Below, in pieces: positions 17,329-26,789 of a DNA stretch of 64,000 nucleotides. The position numbers and the translations under genes were made by a program. The notes under the pieces were generated by a model. That model worked only from the letters and a program-made list of their open reading frames with translations, did not search any database and was not told the origin of the DNA. Position 1 is the first letter of the stretch, and each line of letters opens with the position of its first letter. Source of the stretch: Flavobacterium sp. ASV13 (GTDB lineage Bacteria > Bacteroidota > Bacteroidia > Flavobacteriales > Flavobacteriaceae); assembly GCF_000745775.1 (NCBI RefSeq), contig NZ_JQJY01000009.1, positions 186,001 to 250,000 on the forward strand. The letters run 5' to 3'.

Positions 17329-18774
17329 TTAATTCATTTCACTCAAGCCAACTGCTTCACCTTTTAAGGTTCCTGAAGTACAGCTTGTGATTTTTACATT
17401 TACGAAATCTCCAATTTTGTAATTCTCTTTCGGGAAAACTACCGTTATACTTTGAGAGTTTCTTCCTGAAAATTCGTCTTTAGATTTTTTAGAAACTTTT
17501 TCGACTAAAACTTCAACTGTTTTTCCAACGAATTCTTCGCTTCTAAACCAAGCGTGTTTTTGTTGTAAATCGACAATTTCCTGCAATCTTCTTGCTTTGG
17601 TTTCTTCTTCAACATCATCTTTCATTTTTCTTCCGGCCAAAGTCCCAGGACGTTCAGAATACGAATACATATAACCGAAATTATATTTCACATATTCCAT
17701 TAAACTCATAGTGTCTTGGTGATCTTCTTCAGTTTCTGTTGGAAAACCGGCAATCATATCTTGCGAAATCGAAGCGTCCGGAACAATTGCTCTGATTTTA
17801 TCAATCAAAGCCATATATTCTTCACGAGAATGCAGACGATTCATTTCTTTCAAAATTCGGTTACTTCCAGATTGAACTGGCAAGTGAATGTGTTTACAGA
17901 TATTTGGGTATTTGGCAATAACGTGTAGAATGCTTTCATGCATATCCTGCGGATTTGAAGTTGAGAATCTGATTCGCATTTTTGGAAAACCAACCGCAAC
18001 CATTTCCAGCAATTGATCAAAATCGACAGCAGTTGCTTTTTGCATTTCAGAAGCGTTTACAAAATCTTTTTTCAATCCGCCGCCGTACCAAAGATAACTA
18101 TCAACGTTTTGACCTAAAAGTGTAATTTCTTTAAAACCTTTCTCCCAAAGATCTTTGATTTCATTCATGATACTTTGAGGTTCACGACTACGCTCACGTC
18201 CGCGTGTAAAAGGAACAACGCAAAACGTACACATATTATCGCAACCACGAGTTATAGAAACCAAAGCCGTAATTCCGTTGCTCATTAAACGAACTGGTGA
18301 AATGTCTCCGTAAGTTTCTTCTTTCGATAAAATTACATTGATGGCGTCGCGTCCTTCTTCAACTTCTGCTAATAAATTAGGAAGATCTTTATAAGCATCA
18401 GGGCCAACAACAAGGTCGACTATTTTTTCTTCTTCCAAAAACTGACTTTTCAAACGCTCAGCCATACAGCCCAAAACGCCTACTTTCATTTTCGGATTCG
18501 TACGTTTTACAGCGTTGTATTTTTCTAGACGTTTACGAATAGTTTGTTCGGCCTTATCTCTAATTGAACAAGTATTTACCAAAACCAAATCAGCTTCTTC
18601 TAAAACAGAAGTAGTGTTATATCCTCCGTCAGATAAAATGGAAGCTACGACTTCACTGTCCGAAAAATTCATCGCACATCCGTAGCTTTCTATAAATAGT
18701 TTTTTAGTATTCTCAGGTTTATTTTCTAAAACAAGACTTTCGCCCTGTTTGCTTTCTTCAATAATCTTTTCCAT
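17329..18774 (-). CDS. miaB: tRNA-2-methylthio-N6-dimethylallyladenosine synthase
   Basis: 481 aa. The N-terminal UPF0004 domain carries cluster cysteines C33 (ESYGCAMN), C69 (VNTCSIR) and C103 (LGCMAER). The radical-SAM motif CxxxCxxC is at C178, C182 and C185 (TRGCDNMCTFCVVPFTRG). A C-terminal TRAM domain closes the protein. It methylthiolates i6A37 in tRNAs reading UNN codons, using SAM and two iron-sulfur clusters. Sequence motifs favour MiaB over the related RimO or MtaB. It is the first gene of a seven-gene minus-strand block. Confidence 0.97.
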   Translation of the reverse strand: MEKIIEESKQGESLVLENKPENTKKLFIESYGCAMNFSDSEVVASILSDGGYNTTSVLEEADLVLVNTCSIRDKAEQTIRKRLEKYNAVKRTNPKMKVGVLGCMAERLKSQFLEEEKIVDLVVGPDAYKDLPNLLAEVEEGRDAINVILSKEETYGDISPVRLMSNGITALVSITRGCDNMCTFCVVPFTRGRERSREPQSIMNEIKDLWEKGFKEITLLGQNVDSYLWYGGGLKKDFVNASEMQKATAVDFDQLLEMVAVGFPKMRIRFSTSNPQDMHESILHVIAKYPNICKHIHLPVQSGSNRILKEMNRLHSREEYMALIDKIRAIVPDASISQDMIAGFPTETEEDHQDTMSLMEYVKYNFGYMYSYSERPGTLAGRKMKDDVEEETKARRLQEIVDLQQKHAWFRSEEFVGKTVEVLVEKVSKKSKDEFSGRNSQSITVVFPKENYKIGDFVNVKITSCTSGTLKGEAVGLSEMN

Positions 18775-19100
18775 TGTAAAAATTCAAAGTGCAAAGATAG
18801 GTTAATTGAGATTAATATGACAAGATGGCAGGGAAAGAATTAACAAATTTAATTTATAGATTTTAGAGTGTGGATTTGGATTCTGATTTCATTTTGATCT
18901 AAAATCCTGAATAAGAAATCTAAAATGAAAAGCACATTTCTCGGTCATAATCATTTAAAATTTATACCTATATATATAATAGGTAGGATTACAGATAAAT
19001 CTGCAATTTTGAGAAACATAATATTAAAATAACTCAAAAATGCACTGATAAGGTTAATATTTAAAAAAAATAGATACTTTTGTTGCAGAAAATAAGAGCA
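18775..19100. other. 326-bp divergent intergenic region
   Basis: AT-rich spacer between the divergent miaB and topA genes. It must hold both promoters. A partial inverted repeat around GATCTAAAATCC and AAATCTAAAATGA is visible near 18896-18925. No ORF or RNA gene was recognised. Confidence 0.5.
19075..19082 (+). promoter_or_regulatory. Probable topA promoter -7 box
   Basis: TACTTTTG matches the TAnnTTTG consensus and lies 18 bp before the chosen topA start. No convincing TTTG -33 element was found at the right distance. Confidence 0.4.
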
Positions 19101-21617
19101 ATGGCAAAGAATTTAGTTATAGTGGAGTCACCTGCAAAGGCGAAAACGATCGAGAAATTTCTCGGAAGCGATTTTCAGGTGGAGTCAAGTTATGGTCACA
19201 TAGCCGACTTACCATCAAAGGAAATAGGAGTAGATGTAGAGAATGGTTTTAAACCTAAATATGAAGTTTCTCCGGATAAAAAAGCCTTGGTAAGTAAACT
19301 TAAAACACTATCTAAGAATGCCGAAACGGTTTGGTTAGCATCCGATGAGGACCGCGAGGGAGAAGCTATTTCATGGCACTTGGCGGAAGAATTAAAACTG
19401 GATACAAAAAAGACTAAACGAATTGTTTTTCATGAGATTACAAAATCTGCGATACTTAAAGCAATTGAAAATCCTAGAGAAATTGATTATAATTTAGTAA
19501 ACGCACAACAGGCACGTCGTGTTCTGGATCGTTTAGTAGGTTACGAATTATCTCCGGTTTTATGGAGAAAAATCAAAGGAGGACTTTCTGCCGGACGTGT
19601 ACAATCTGTTTCTGTGCGTTTGATTGTAGAAAGAGAGCGCGAAATTCAAAGCTTTAATGCAGTTGCAACTTACTCAATTGTTGCAGAATTTGTAAACGAA
19701 GCTGGAAAAGTTTTCAAAGCAAAACTTCCAAAAAACTTTAATACTAAAAAAGAAGCCGAAGATTTTTTAAATAAAAACATCGGTTCTAAATATAAGGTAG
19801 CAGATTTAGAAACTAAACCTACCAAAAAATCACCAACAGCACCTTTTACAACATCTACGTTGCAACAGGAAGCAGCAAGAAAATTATACTTGCCAGTTGG
19901 AATCACAATGCAGTTAGCACAGCGTTTATACGAAGCCGGACTTATTACTTATATGAGAACGGATTCGGTGAATCTTTCAAAAGATGCAATGGATGCCGCT
20001 GAAGCTGAAATCATAAAATCTTACGGAAAAGAATTCTCAAAACCGAGAACTTTTGCAAATAAAAGTAAAGGAGCACAAGAAGCGCACGAAGCAATTCGTC
20101 CTACTGATATGTCACGCCATAGCGTAAATATCGATCGTGATCAGGCTCGTTTGTATGATTTGATCTGGAAAAGAACTTTAGCTTCGCAAATGAGCGACGC
20201 GCAGCTTGAAAGAACAAACGTAAAAATTGAAGCAGATAACCACAATGAAGTTTTTACAGCTTCTGGAGAAGTTTTACTTTTTGAAGGTTTCTTAAAAGTT
20301 TACCTGGAAGGACATGATGATGATGAGGAAGAACAAGAAGGAATGCTTCCTGCTTTAAAAGTAAACGAAAAATTGGCTAATAACTATATTACAGCCACAG
20401 AACGATATTCAAGACCGCCTGCAAGATACACTGAAGCTTCTTTAGTTAAAAAACTTGAGGAACTTGGAATTGGACGTCCTTCTACTTATGCACCAACCAT
20501 TTCAACAATTATTAACAGAAATTATGTTGAAAAAGGAACGTTGGAAGGTCAGGAACGTAATTATACACAGCTTACTTTGCAAAACAGTAAAGTAGGAGAG
20601 AAGGTTTTAAAAGAAAATACAGGTTCTGATAAAGGAAAATTAGTTCCAACAGATATCGGAACTATTGTTACTGATTTCTTGGTTAAAAACTTCGGAAATA
20701 TTTTAGATTACAATTTTACTGCAAAAGTAGAGCAGGATTTCGACGAAATTGCCGAAGGAAATATTGACTGGGCAAAAATGATGCAGGATTTCTACAATCA
20801 GTTTCACCCAAATGTAAAAGAAGTTGAGGCAAATGCGGAACGAGAAAGCGGTGAAAGAATTCTTGGTAAAGATGCAGACGGAAGACAAGTTTCTGTTCGT
20901 TTAGGAAAATTTGGACCGATGGCTCAAATTGGAGAAGCAGATGACGAAGATAAAAAGTTTGCCAGCTTAATGGCGGATCAAAATATTGGAAACATTACTC
21001 TTGAAGAAGCTTTAAATTTATTTTTGCTTCCTAAAAGTTTAGGTGAATATAAAGGAGAAGAAGTTGAAGTAAGTAATGGTCGTTATGGTCCTTATGTACG
21101 TCACGGAAGTGTCTTTATTTCGTTGCCAAGAGGAGAGGATCCTTTAGGTGTTTCAAAAGAAAGAGCTCAGGAATTAATTGATGAGAAAGCACTAGCTGAT
21201 GCACCAATTGCCGTATATAAAGGAGAAGCAGTTCAAAAAGGTGTGGGGCGTTTTGGTCCGTTTATCAAATGGAATGGTCTTTTTGTAAATGTGAGCAAAA
21301 AATACAATTTTGATAATTTATCTCAGGCTGATGTTGAGGAATTGATTGAAGATAAATTACAGAAGAACATTGATAAAGTGCTTCACAATTGGGAAGAAGA
21401 AGGAATTTTGGTTGAAAAAGCACGCTGGGGCCGATCTGTTATTACAAAAGGCAAAATCAAAATCGAACTAAGTAAAGATGTTGATGCAACAAAATTGACA
21501 TTGACTCAGGTTCAGGAAATGATTGCAGCAAAAACTCCGGCTAAAAAAGCTCCGGCAAAAAAAATAACAACAGCAAAGAAAGCTCCGGCTAAAAAAGCAG
21601 CAGCTAAAAAGAAATAA
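19101..21617 (+). CDS. topA: DNA topoisomerase I
   Basis: 838 aa from the ATG at 19101 (MAKNLVIVESPAKAKTIEKFLG); the frame extends upstream only through a TTG that overlaps the promoter box. The TOPRIM domain has the SDEDREGEAISWHLAEEL motif. The active-site tyrosine is in LITYMRTDSV at about residue 284. Zinc-ribbon-like repeats (GRYGPYVRHG, GRFGPFIKWN) replace the CxxC zinc fingers of E. coli TopA. The Lys/Ala/Pro tail is typical of Bacteroidetes. It relaxes negative supercoils through a 5'-phosphotyrosine intermediate. It is followed after 14 bp by the arginase-like gene. Confidence 0.98.
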   Translation: MAKNLVIVESPAKAKTIEKFLGSDFQVESSYGHIADLPSKEIGVDVENGFKPKYEVSPDKKALVSKLKTLSKNAETVWLASDEDREGEAISWHLAEELKLDTKKTKRIVFHEITKSAILKAIENPREIDYNLVNAQQARRVLDRLVGYELSPVLWRKIKGGLSAGRVQSVSVRLIVEREREIQSFNAVATYSIVAEFVNEAGKVFKAKLPKNFNTKKEAEDFLNKNIGSKYKVADLETKPTKKSPTAPFTTSTLQQEAARKLYLPVGITMQLAQRLYEAGLITYMRTDSVNLSKDAMDAAEAEIIKSYGKEFSKPRTFANKSKGAQEAHEAIRPTDMSRHSVNIDRDQARLYDLIWKRTLASQMSDAQLERTNVKIEADNHNEVFTASGEVLLFEGFLKVYLEGHDDDEEEQEGMLPALKVNEKLANNYITATERYSRPPARYTEASLVKKLEELGIGRPSTYAPTISTIINRNYVEKGTLEGQERNYTQLTLQNSKVGEKVLKENTGSDKGKLVPTDIGTIVTDFLVKNFGNILDYNFTAKVEQDFDEIAEGNIDWAKMMQDFYNQFHPNVKEVEANAERESGERILGKDADGRQVSVRLGKFGPMAQIGEADDEDKKFASLMADQNIGNITLEEALNLFLLPKSLGEYKGEEVEVSNGRYGPYVRHGSVFISLPRGEDPLGVSKERAQELIDEKALADAPIAVYKGEAVQKGVGRFGPFIKWNGLFVNVSKKYNFDNLSQADVEELIEDKLQKNIDKVLHNWEEEGILVEKARWGRSVITKGKIKIELSKDVDATKLTLTQVQEMIAAKTPAKKAPAKKITTAKKAPAKKAAAKKK

Positions 21618-21631
21618 TTTAAGTACTATAA

Positions 21632-22783
21632 ATGGAATTTGATTTTCTAGAACCAGTTAACGACGGAATTGTAAATTTTATCAATTCGTTGTCTTCTCAA
21701 GAATTGGGTAGTAAAATAGTTTTGCATACCCACGATCAATTTCCTGATTTAAGTAAAATAAATATTGCCATTATTGGTGTTTTAGAGGACAGACGAAACA
21801 TTAATATGGTAAATGAAGTTAACCTGACTGCAATTCGGAAGAAGATTTATGGTATGTTTCCTGGTAATTGGGACGCATCTATTGCAGATCTAGGTGATAT
21901 CCTAGCTGGAGACTCAGTTGATGATACTTATTTTGCACTTAAAAAAGTTGTAGCTTCTTTAATTAAAAATAAAATCATTCCTATAGTCCTAGGAGGTTCT
22001 CAGGATTTGACGTATGCTTTGTATCGCGCTTATGACGATTTGGAGCAAATGGTAAATTTGGTTTCGGTAGACAACCGATTTGATTTTGGTAAAGAAAATG
22101 AATCAGTTTCGGCTAATTCATATTTGACGAAAATCATTATAGATGAGCCAAATAACCTGTTTAATTATTGTAATATAGGATATCAAACCTATTACAATTC
22201 TCAGGAAGAAATTGATTTGATCGAAAAACTATTTTTTGATGCTTATAGATTAGGAGAAATTTCAACTAATATTGCATTGGCTGAACCTGTTTTCAGAGAT
22301 GCAGATTTGGTTAGTATTGATTTGAGTTCTGTAAAGTCTTCAGAATCAGGAAATTTGGTTTCGTTTGAGCCAAATGGTTTTAATGGAAAAGAGATTTGTT
22401 CTTTAGCAAGATATTCAGGAATCAGTGATAAAGTTTCCGCATTCGGAATTTTTAATCATAATAGTACGGTGCATGAAGCTGTATTGATTGCACAAATAGT
22501 TTGGTATTTTATTGAGGGATATCACTATCGTTCAAAAGAATATCCATTTGGAAGCCGAACAAATTATTTGAAATATATTGTTCCTTTAGAAGAAGAGGAA
22601 CTTATTTTTTACAAAAGTGATAAAACAGATCGTTGGTGGATCGAAATTCCATTTGTTTCAAATGGCAGCAATAAATTGAAAAGAAATACGTTATTACCGT
22701 GTTCATACGACGAATATTTATGCGCCTGCAATCAAGAATTGCCAGAAAGATGGTGGAAAGCACAGCGAAAAAATGCTTTGTAG
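21632..22783 (+). CDS. Arginase/formimidoylglutamase-fold protein, probably inactive
   Basis: 383 aa with the ureohydrolase fold. The fold is recognisable from IIPIVLGGSQDLTYALYRAY, LVSVDNRFDFG and ADLVSIDLSSVKSSESG at the usual spacing. In active enzymes these segments read GGxH, DAHxD and DxDxxDP. Here the first His is Gln124, the second His is Arg149 and the second Asp of the last pair is Ser232, so three of six manganese ligands are gone; D147, D151 and D230 remain. It is therefore probably not a metal-dependent hydrolase. It starts 14 bp after topA and lies immediately upstream of gldK, so a link to gliding or secretion is possible but unproven. Confidence 0.8.
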   Translation: MEFDFLEPVNDGIVNFINSLSSQELGSKIVLHTHDQFPDLSKINIAIIGVLEDRRNINMVNEVNLTAIRKKIYGMFPGNWDASIADLGDILAGDSVDDTYFALKKVVASLIKNKIIPIVLGGSQDLTYALYRAYDDLEQMVNLVSVDNRFDFGKENESVSANSYLTKIIIDEPNNLFNYCNIGYQTYYNSQEEIDLIEKLFFDAYRLGEISTNIALAEPVFRDADLVSIDLSSVKSSESGNLVSFEPNGFNGKEICSLARYSGISDKVSAFGIFNHNSTVHEAVLIAQIVWYFIEGYHYRSKEYPFGSRTNYLKYIVPLEEEELIFYKSDKTDRWWIEIPFVSNGSNKLKRNTLLPCSYDEYLCACNQELPERWWKAQRKNAL

Positions 22784-23045
22784 AAGAAAATTTCAATTAA
22801 AATCTTAATTTTTTAAAATTTTAAAAAAATATTTAAGAAATATTAATAAGAAGTAGATTACATATTATAAAATTTGATGTTTTTGGTCGATTTTTTACGT
22901 TAGTTTATCGATGAAATATTTTTTTTTTATTTTATTTAACATTATTTTTGAACGGTAAAATAAAATTCGCAAGTAGTATTGTTTTTTAGATAAATAATAA
23001 ATACGTTTACGGACTTTTAATAATGAATAGATAATCCAAATTTAT

Positions 23046-24449
23046 ATGAAGAAGTTTATTGCATTTGCAGCAATGTTAACACTAGTAATTGGCTGTGGTA
23101 AGTCAGGTGACAAAGGTGAATTAGTTGGTGTTACAGGAGGGAAATGGCATCCTGAAAAACCTTATGGAATGACTTTGGTTCCAGGCGGATCTTTTATTAT
23201 GGGTAAATCTGATGCTGACTTAGCTAATGTGGAAGATGCTCCAACTAAAACGGTAACAGTTCGTTCGTTCTATATGGATGAAACTGAGATCACTAATAGC
23301 GAGTATCGTCAGTTTGTGGAGTGGGTAAAAGACTCTACAATGAGAGTTCGTTTAGCAATTTTGGCAGATGAAACTGGTCAAAAAGCTACAGGTGATGGTA
23401 AAGGTAAAAAAGGCGGCAGTATTGCTGATTATGCATTTAATGATTCTGAGCCAGATAAAATGACGGCTTATGATAAATATATGTATGATAACTACTATAG
23501 TGTAGGAACAAAAGATGATCCATATGCTGGTAGAAAATTAAACAAAAAAGTAAAGTTAATTAAAGATACAAAAGCTTATCCAGATGAGTATTACACTGAA
23601 GTAATGGATTCTATGTATTTGCCAATTGAAGAATCTTACAATGGTTTGAGAACAATTGATGTAAATAAATTGAAATTCCGTTATTCTTGGATGGATATTC
23701 AGGCTGCAGCAAAAGCTAAAGTAGGAAAAAGAAAAGATTTCGTTAAAACGGAGCAAGTAAGTGTTTATCCTGATACTACAGTTTGGATTAAAGATTTCGC
23801 TTATTCATATAATGAGCCAATGCATAATGATTACTTCTGGCATAAAGCTTACGGTGATTATCCTGTAGTAGGTGTTACTTGGAAACAAGCAAAAGCTTTC
23901 TGTGCTTGGAGAACTTTAAACAAAAACAGTTATATTAAATCTAAGAAAAAAGGACGTGACTTAGTAAATGCTTTCAGATTGCCAACAGAGGCTGAATGGG
24001 AGTATGCTGCAAGAGGAGGTCTGGAATCAGCAACTTACCCATGGGGAGGTCCTTACACTAAGAGTGATAGAGGTTGTTTCATGGCAAACTTCAAACCAAG
24101 CAGAGGAGATTATGCTGCTGATGAAGCATTGTACACAGTTGAAGCTAAGTCTTATGAGGTAAATGGTTATGGTTTATATAATATGGCAGGAAATGTTTCA
24201 GAATGGACGGATTCAGCTTACAACCCAAATGCATACGAATATGTTTCTACAATGAACCCAAATGTTATTGATGGAAACAATCAAAGAAAAGTAGTTCGTG
24301 GAGGATCTTGGAAAGATGTTGCTTACTTCCTACAGGTAAGTACTCGTGATCACGAATATGCTGATTCAGCTAGAAGTTATATTGGATTCAGAACTGTACA
24401 AGATTACATGGGAACTCAAGTAACTGGAAGCAGTAAAAAAAGAAAGTAA
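23046..24449 (+). CDS. gldK: T9SS/gliding lipoprotein GldK
   Basis: 467 aa with a lipoprotein signal peptide (lipobox LVIGC near residue 17). The rest is a formylglycine-generating-enzyme-like (FGE-sulfatase) fold. Its segments include GMTLVPGGSFIMGKSDADL, YPVVGVTWKQAKAFCAWR, RLPTEAEWEYAARGG, AGNVSEWTDSAYN and VVRGGSWKD. GldK and GldN form the large periplasmic ring attached to the outer membrane in type IX secretion and gliding. It is the first gene of the gldKLMN cluster, after a 262-bp AT-rich gap that should hold its promoter. Despite the fold it is not thought to act as an FGE enzyme. Confidence 0.97.
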   Translation: MKKFIAFAAMLTLVIGCGKSGDKGELVGVTGGKWHPEKPYGMTLVPGGSFIMGKSDADLANVEDAPTKTVTVRSFYMDETEITNSEYRQFVEWVKDSTMRVRLAILADETGQKATGDGKGKKGGSIADYAFNDSEPDKMTAYDKYMYDNYYSVGTKDDPYAGRKLNKKVKLIKDTKAYPDEYYTEVMDSMYLPIEESYNGLRTIDVNKLKFRYSWMDIQAAAKAKVGKRKDFVKTEQVSVYPDTTVWIKDFAYSYNEPMHNDYFWHKAYGDYPVVGVTWKQAKAFCAWRTLNKNSYIKSKKKGRDLVNAFRLPTEAEWEYAARGGLESATYPWGGPYTKSDRGCFMANFKPSRGDYAADEALYTVEAKSYEVNGYGLYNMAGNVSEWTDSAYNPNAYEYVSTMNPNVIDGNNQRKVVRGGSWKDVAYFLQVSTRDHEYADSARSYIGFRTVQDYMGTQVTGSSKKRK

Positions 24450-24506
24450 ATTATAATTAAATTCAATAACCAACAAATCTATTTTAAAACCTAAAAAAAA
24501 AGTATT

Positions 24507-25154
24507 ATGGCATTATTAAGTAAAAAAGCAATGAATTTCGCTTATGGTATGGGAGCGGCAGTAGTAATTATTGGAGCTTTATTCAAAATTACTCACTTTG
24601 AAATTGGGCCATTGACAGGAACATTAATGCTTTCTGTTGGATTAGTTACAGAAGCGTTAATCTTTGCACTTTCTGCTTTCGAACCAGTTGATGATGAGTT
24701 AGATTGGACTCTTGTTTACCCAGAATTAGCTAACGGACAAGCTAGAAAAAAAGAAGCTAAAGCTGATACTCCAACTGATGCTCAAGGATTACTATCTCAA
24801 AAATTAGATTCATTATTAAAAGAAGCTAAAATTGATGGTGAATTAATGTCAAGCTTAGGAAACTCAATCAAAAATTTCGAAGGAGCTGCTAAAGCAATCT
24901 CTCCAACAGTTGATTCAATTGCAGGACAAAAGAAATATGCTGAAGAAATGTCTATGGCTGCTGCACAAATGGAATCATTAAACAGTTTATATAAAGTACA
25001 ATTAGAAAGCGCTTCAAGAAACGCACAAGCTAATAGTGAAATCGCTGATAATGCTGCTAAATTAAAAGAGCAAATGCAATCTATGACTGCTAATATCGCT
25101 TCTTTAAACAGCGTTTACGGTGGAATGCTTTCTGCAATGAGTAACAAAGGATAA
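24507..25154 (+). CDS. gldL: T9SS/gliding motor protein GldL
   Basis: 215 aa. Two membrane helices lie at about residues 8-30 and 36-58 (MGAAVVIIGALFKITHFEIG, LTGTLMLSVGLVTEALIF), followed by a long cytoplasmic helical tail rich in Ala, Ser and Gln. In the T9SS motor, GldL pentamers surround a GldM dimer and use the proton motive force to drive rotation. The glutamate in the second helix (VTEAL) is where the conserved proton-pathway residue is expected. It sits 57 bp after gldK and 52 bp before gldM. Confidence 0.97.
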   Translation: MALLSKKAMNFAYGMGAAVVIIGALFKITHFEIGPLTGTLMLSVGLVTEALIFALSAFEPVDDELDWTLVYPELANGQARKKEAKADTPTDAQGLLSQKLDSLLKEAKIDGELMSSLGNSIKNFEGAAKAISPTVDSIAGQKKYAEEMSMAAAQMESLNSLYKVQLESASRNAQANSEIADNAAKLKEQMQSMTANIASLNSVYGGMLSAMSNKG

Positions 25155-25206
25155 TTAGTTTTTAACTATTATATTAAAATTATTAATAAGAACTAATTAG
25201 AAAAAA

Positions 25207-26745
25207 ATGGCAGGAGGAAAATTAACCCCTAGACAGAAGATGATCAACCTGATGTATCTGGTTTTCATCGCGATGTTAGCAATGAACATGTCCAAAGAAG
25301 TTTTATCTGCTTTTGGATTAATGAATGAAAAATTTGAAAGTGCTAACACGTCTTCAGAAACATCAAATGCAGGTTTGTTGATGTCGTTAGACCAAAAAGC
25401 AGCTGAGGCAAAAGGAGAATTTGCTACAGCAGCGGTAACGGCTCACAAAGTTGAAACAACTTCAAAAGAATTTTATGCATACATTGGTTCATTAAAAGCT
25501 GATGTTTTAAAAGGTTTTGAAACTGATAAAGAAACTGGAAAATTGCCATATGAGGCAATGGACAAAGGTGATAATATCGACAACTGGTTTACTGGTGAAG
25601 GATACACTAAAAAAGGAAATGAAATCATTTCTAAAATTGAAAAATATAAAGCAGACATGAAAGCTGCTTTGTCAGACAAAAAATACGCTGCAATCTTAGC
25701 TGAGATTGAAAAGAAATTTGATGTTTCTGATGTTAAAAATAAAGAAGGTTTAAAAGATAAATATTTAGCTTACCACTTTAAAGGTTTTCCTGCGGTTGCT
25801 TCATTAGCTAAACTTTCTGCTTGGCAAAATGACGTTCAAAAAGCTGAATCTGATGTTTACAGTGCTGCTTTAGGAAAAGCTGCGGTTGCTGCTGCTTCTT
25901 ATAGCAATTACCAAGCAATTGTAGTTTTAGATAAAAATGCTTACTTCCAAGGTGAAAAAGTTACAGGTAAGGTAGTTTTAGGTCGTTATGACGAAAACAC
26001 TAAACCAACTTCTTTCCAAGGTCCAGGACAAATCGTAAACGGACAGGCTGTTATCTCATTAACTGCTGGTGGTGTAGGAGAACAAAACATCAATGGACAA
26101 TTTACTTTCTTAGAAGATGGAAAGAATATTCCACTTAAATTCGCTGGAAAGTATGTTGTAGTTCCAAGACCAAACTCTGCTACAATTTCTGCAGACAAAA
26201 TGAATGTAGTATATAGAGGTGTTGTTAACCCAATCTCTGTATCATTCGCTGGTGTTGCTGACAATAAAGTTGTTGCTAGTGCTCCTGGATTAAGTTCAGC
26301 TGGTAAACCAGGTAAATATAACATGAGCCCAGGTACAGGTACTGAGACAACAATTTCAGTTACTGGTACATTACCAAATGGAGACAAAGTTTCAGATAAG
26401 AAAACATTCAGAATTAAAGGTATTCCTGGACCAACAGGTACAATTAGAGGTGATTATGGTGTTGTTAAAGGACCTAAATCTAACCTAGAAGTTGCTACAA
26501 TTGGAGCAAAATTAATGGATTTTGATTTCGAAGTTGGTTTAGACGTTGTTGGATTTAACTTGAAAATTGCTGGACAGCCTACAGTTGTTGTTACAGGAAA
26601 CAAATTAAATGCTCAATGCAAATCAGTTCTTGCAAGAGCTGGTAGAGGGGATCAGGTTACTATTTCTGAAATTAAAACTAAACTTGTTGGAGCTGGAAGT
26701 TATTTATTACCAAGAACTGCTCCAGTAATTTTCGAAATACAATAA
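25207..26745 (+). CDS. gldM: T9SS/gliding motor protein GldM
   Basis: 512 aa. A short cytoplasmic start (MAGGKLTPRQKMINLMYL) leads into one membrane helix, then a helical periplasmic domain (about 40-220) and beta-rich domains to the C terminus. This is the normal length and architecture. With GldL it forms the inner-membrane motor, and its periplasmic part reaches the GldK/GldN ring. An arginine in the first ten residues (R9) faces the GldL glutamate in known structures. Confidence 0.97.
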   Translation: MAGGKLTPRQKMINLMYLVFIAMLAMNMSKEVLSAFGLMNEKFESANTSSETSNAGLLMSLDQKAAEAKGEFATAAVTAHKVETTSKEFYAYIGSLKADVLKGFETDKETGKLPYEAMDKGDNIDNWFTGEGYTKKGNEIISKIEKYKADMKAALSDKKYAAILAEIEKKFDVSDVKNKEGLKDKYLAYHFKGFPAVASLAKLSAWQNDVQKAESDVYSAALGKAAVAAASYSNYQAIVVLDKNAYFQGEKVTGKVVLGRYDENTKPTSFQGPGQIVNGQAVISLTAGGVGEQNINGQFTFLEDGKNIPLKFAGKYVVVPRPNSATISADKMNVVYRGVVNPISVSFAGVADNKVVASAPGLSSAGKPGKYNMSPGTGTETTISVTGTLPNGDKVSDKKTFRIKGIPGPTGTIRGDYGVVKGPKSNLEVATIGAKLMDFDFEVGLDVVGFNLKIAGQPTVVVTGNKLNAQCKSVLARAGRGDQVTISEIKTKLVGAGSYLLPRTAPVIFEIQ

Positions 26746-26789
26746 TAAAGTAGTTTATACTACGTTCAATATCTTATAATGATACCACG

